Positions 8,785-10,000 of a stretch of DNA of 10,000 nt are shown here, in pieces. The stretch comes from Actinidia chinensis (lineage: Eukaryota; Streptophyta; Magnoliopsida; Ericales; Actinidiaceae). The stretch spans positions 8,850,219-8,860,218 of the forward strand of contig CM018904.1 in NCBI GenBank assembly GCA_009663005.1, written 5' to 3'. The position numbers were made by a program, and so were the translations under genes. The first letter of the stretch is position 1. Each line of letters opens with the position of its first letter. The notes beneath the pieces are model-generated. The model did no database searches and was not told where the DNA came from. It saw only the letters and a list, made by a program, of their open reading frames with translations.

Positions 8785-8832
8785 TAAACAAAGACAAAAA
8801 ACAGAAAAACAGAAACGTTACCAAACATCCCC
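8785..8832 (-). repeat. Right terminal inverted repeat of the TIR element
   Basis: On the minus strand the element begins GGGGATGTTTGGTAACGTTT followed by CTGTTTTTCTG, matching the left end with two substitutions in the first 16 bases and a short indel after that. Confidence 0.7.
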
Positions 8833-8976
8833 TAAGTGTTTAAGGTTGTCTTTTGTTATTTTTAAATGCATTTGGAAGCTTGTATATAATGGCCTGAGGA
8901 AGATTCAACTGTTAGTGGTAGTTGTGGTGTATTAAATGCTGATTCAAACAGGTTTGCGTTAAAAAATCTAGTCATT

Positions 8977-9110
8977 AGGTGTCGACACTTTTTTTTATGT
9001 GTCGACACTTTCTGGATTTCATGTGTCGACACTTTTTTTTATGTGTCGACACTTTCTGGGTTTCATGTGTCGACACCTTAAGAATATGTGTCGACACTTT
9101 CTGCTGTATC
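8977..9110. repeat. TGTCGACACTT minisatellite, alternating 20/24-bp units
   Basis: TGTCGACAC starts at 8980, 9000, 9024, 9044, 9068 and 9089, giving spacings of 20, 24, 20, 24 and 21. The short unit ends in a T run (ATGTGTCGACACTTTTTTTT). The long unit ends in CTGGRTTTC. Together they make a 44-bp higher-order unit, seen about two and a half times. Each unit holds the perfect 8-base palindrome TGTCGACA. The frame open on the minus strand across it (8975-9160) is a translation of the repeat. Confidence 0.9.
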
Positions 9111-9125
9111 TGAACCTTCTGGTCA

Positions 9126-9265
9126 CATGTGTTGACACTTGAAAGAATATATGTCAACATTTCAAGCCTTCTTCCTTCAATTGAAACACACTGTCTCCAT
9201 GTATCTACACTTGATCATCAGTCTTTAAAAGTTTTGGCCTACTGTCCTAATGTGTCGACACTTCA
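9126..9265. repeat. Decayed and outlying TGTCGACA copies
   Basis: Past the main array the motif continues in altered form: TGTTGACAC at 9130, TGTCAACAT at 9152, TGTATCTACAC at about 9200, and one intact TGTCGACAC at 9253. Most changed copies differ at the central CG, as expected from deamination of methylated CpG. Confidence 0.65.
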
Positions 9266-9319
9266 ATATCCGGTATTGAAACAAAATTGATAATAAAGTT
9301 TAATTTTTAAATATGCTTA

Positions 9320-9410
9320 TATTAGCAGAACTTAAAAAGTAAAATATTTAAATCAATTTTTTAGAATTTTATATTGATAAAAAAGTTTTATTTTTTATTA
9401 CATTTTGATT
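9320..9410. repeat. Degenerate upstream copy of the 117-bp repeat
   Basis: AGAACTTAAAAAGTAAAATA at about 9327-9346 resembles AGTACTTAAAAAGTAAACTA at the start of each 117-bp unit, and A/T-rich text follows. The match is lost after about 30 bases. Confidence 0.35.
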
Positions 9411-9639
9411 AAAAGTACTTAAAAAGTAAACTATTTACAAATAAATGATATTTTTAAAAAATAAAAAAATAAAAAAATAAATTTATTTTTATGGGTATAT
9501 TGAGAAAAAAAATTAAAATCCCTAAATAAAAGTACTTAAAAAGTAAACTATTTACAAATAAATGGCATTTTTAAAAAAATAATAAAATAATAAATTATTT
9601 TTATGGGTATATTGAGAAAAAAAATTAAAATCCCTAAAT
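9411..9639. repeat. 117-bp tandem duplication
   Basis: Unit 1 (9411-9527) and unit 2 (9528-9639) both begin AAAAGTACTTAAAAAGTAAA and both end with ATGGGTATATTGAGAAAAAA followed by ATTAAAATCCCTAAAT. They differ mainly in the length of the A/T tract in the middle and one GA-to-GG change (ATGATA versus ATGGCA). The near-identity indicates a recent duplication relative to the decay of the surrounding DNA. Confidence 0.9.
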
Positions 9640-9840
9640 TCAATGGTATGATTGTCATTTTTTTCATAAAAATTAGTTCCGAATTTTTTTTTATAATAAT
9701 TTTAAAAATAAGAAAGGTCAGTGTTATTTTTAAACTAAATGAGAGATAATTGTACTTATCAGAAATTATTAATTTGACTAGGTGATGTGTTGCATGCCAG
9801 AAAATTGCAAGAAGTCATATTTTGTCCATATGCTGCTATA
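9640..9840. other. AT-rich stretch, no gene seen
   Basis: No coding frame, RNA gene or tandem structure was recognised between the 117-bp duplication and the terminal SINE-like text. Confidence 0.5.
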
Positions 9841-9884
9841 TGATCCCATTGCTAAATAAGGGCATCTTCTACCATCACTTGGTC

Positions 9885-10000
9885 CCATTGCTTAGTGGTT
9901 TCTAGATCCTATTATCAACTTGAAATACAATATTTGTTCTCTTTTTTAAACAAGAGAGATGAGGTTTGAGCCCTAGCTTACGCTATGTAATAGTCCCAGT
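9885..10000 (+). mobile_element. Possible tRNA-derived SINE head (partial)
   Basis: TTGCTTAGTGGTT at 9888-9900 resembles a plant SINE/tRNA box A, and GAGGTTTGAGCCCTAGC at 9961-9977 resembles box B (GGTTCGANNCC) with one change in the core. The gap of about 60 bases between boxes is long for a tRNA-derived promoter, and the element would run off the window. This is a weak call. Confidence 0.25.

Larger units (their letters stand above)
7097..8832. mobile_element. Non-autonomous TIR transposon (PIF/Harbinger- or Mutator-like) with C-rich core
   Basis: The left end reads GGTGATGTTTGGCAAC and the reverse complement of the right end GGGGATGTTTGGTAAC, 14 of 16 identical. Similarity continues inward through CGTTTTTCTGTTTTG versus TGTTTTTCTGTTTTT. 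A second matching pair lies deeper: TTTAACGATTTT at about 7217-7228 and its complement at about 8665-8676. The arms are therefore roughly 120-160 bp. TAA lies directly outside both ends (7094-7096 and 8833-8835), which fits the 3-bp TAA/TTA duplication of PIF/Harbinger elements; arm length would also suit a Mutator-like element, but I see no 9-bp duplication. No transposase frame is present. The interior is mostly C-rich low-complexity DNA. Confidence 0.65.
8836..9290. repeat. Dispersed plant repeat, right part (split by TIR element)
   Basis: After the TAA at 8833-8835 the text GTGTTTAAGGTTGTCTTTTG, then GGAAGCTTGTATATAATGGC and a stretch through 8970, leads into the TGTCGACA array. Its character matches the left part (6554-7096) and not the inserted element, so the two look like halves of one host repeat. 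Its true right end is not recognisable; similarity in style fades after about 9290. Confidence 0.4.

Noticed and set aside
8975..9160. 61-codon minus-strand frame with KVSTH/KCRHM repeats
   Set aside because: The protein repeat merely mirrors the TGTCGACACTT minisatellite read in two phases.
8977..9265. CRISPR-like array
   Set aside because: The repeats are 9-11 bases, the spacers only 11-15 bases and themselves repeated, and the context is plant repeats without cas genes.
6554..9290. A complete LTR retrotransposon beginning with TG at 6554
   Set aside because: No second LTR, no CA end with target duplication, no primer-binding site and no gag/pol motif were found, so only a generic dispersed repeat is supported.

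Overview
The window looks like intergenic DNA from a flowering-plant nuclear genome, most likely a eudicot. It is very AT-rich outside one block, has no intact protein-coding gene, and is built almost entirely from decayed repeats: a plant L1-type LINE on the minus strand, small inverted-repeat elements of MITE type, and a TIR transposon nested in another dispersed repeat. Species cannot be read from the sequence, and I saw no convincing tRNA, rRNA or CRISPR array.

Layout. 1-310: degenerate ~30-bp units carrying TAGGGACC. 471-669 and 731-876: two MITE-like inverted-repeat elements. 1247-1554: a weaker inverted-repeat pair. 1555-3070: AT-rich DNA in which I recognise no gene. 3071-5465: two 5'-truncated LINE ORF2 tails head-to-tail on the minus strand. 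The upstream one (about 3896-5465) keeps the end of the reverse transcriptase region, the zf-RVT-like region and the ORF2 C-terminus. The downstream one (3071-3895) starts inside a second zf-RVT region and runs to an oligo(A) end. Both are inactivated by frameshifts, stops and a 43-bp-offset internal duplication. 5466-6553: AT-rich, unclassified, possibly an old LTR remnant.

6554-7096 and 8836 to about 9290 look like the two halves of one dispersed plant repeat. They are split by a 1,736-bp TIR element (7097-8832) flanked by TAA on both sides. About 1.35 kb inside that element is extraordinarily C-rich and G-poor (CCACCN, CCTCC and CACCAC runs). Long open frames there are a by-product of missing stop codons, not good evidence of genes. 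The right half of the host repeat carries a minisatellite built on the palindrome TGTCGACA with alternating 20- and 24-bp spacing. 9411-9639 is a 117-bp tandem duplication with a weaker third copy upstream. The last 150 bases contain a possible tRNA-derived SINE start.

No set of genes here works together. The interest lies in nested repeat architecture, above all the C-rich core inside the TIR element and the TGTCGACA array.
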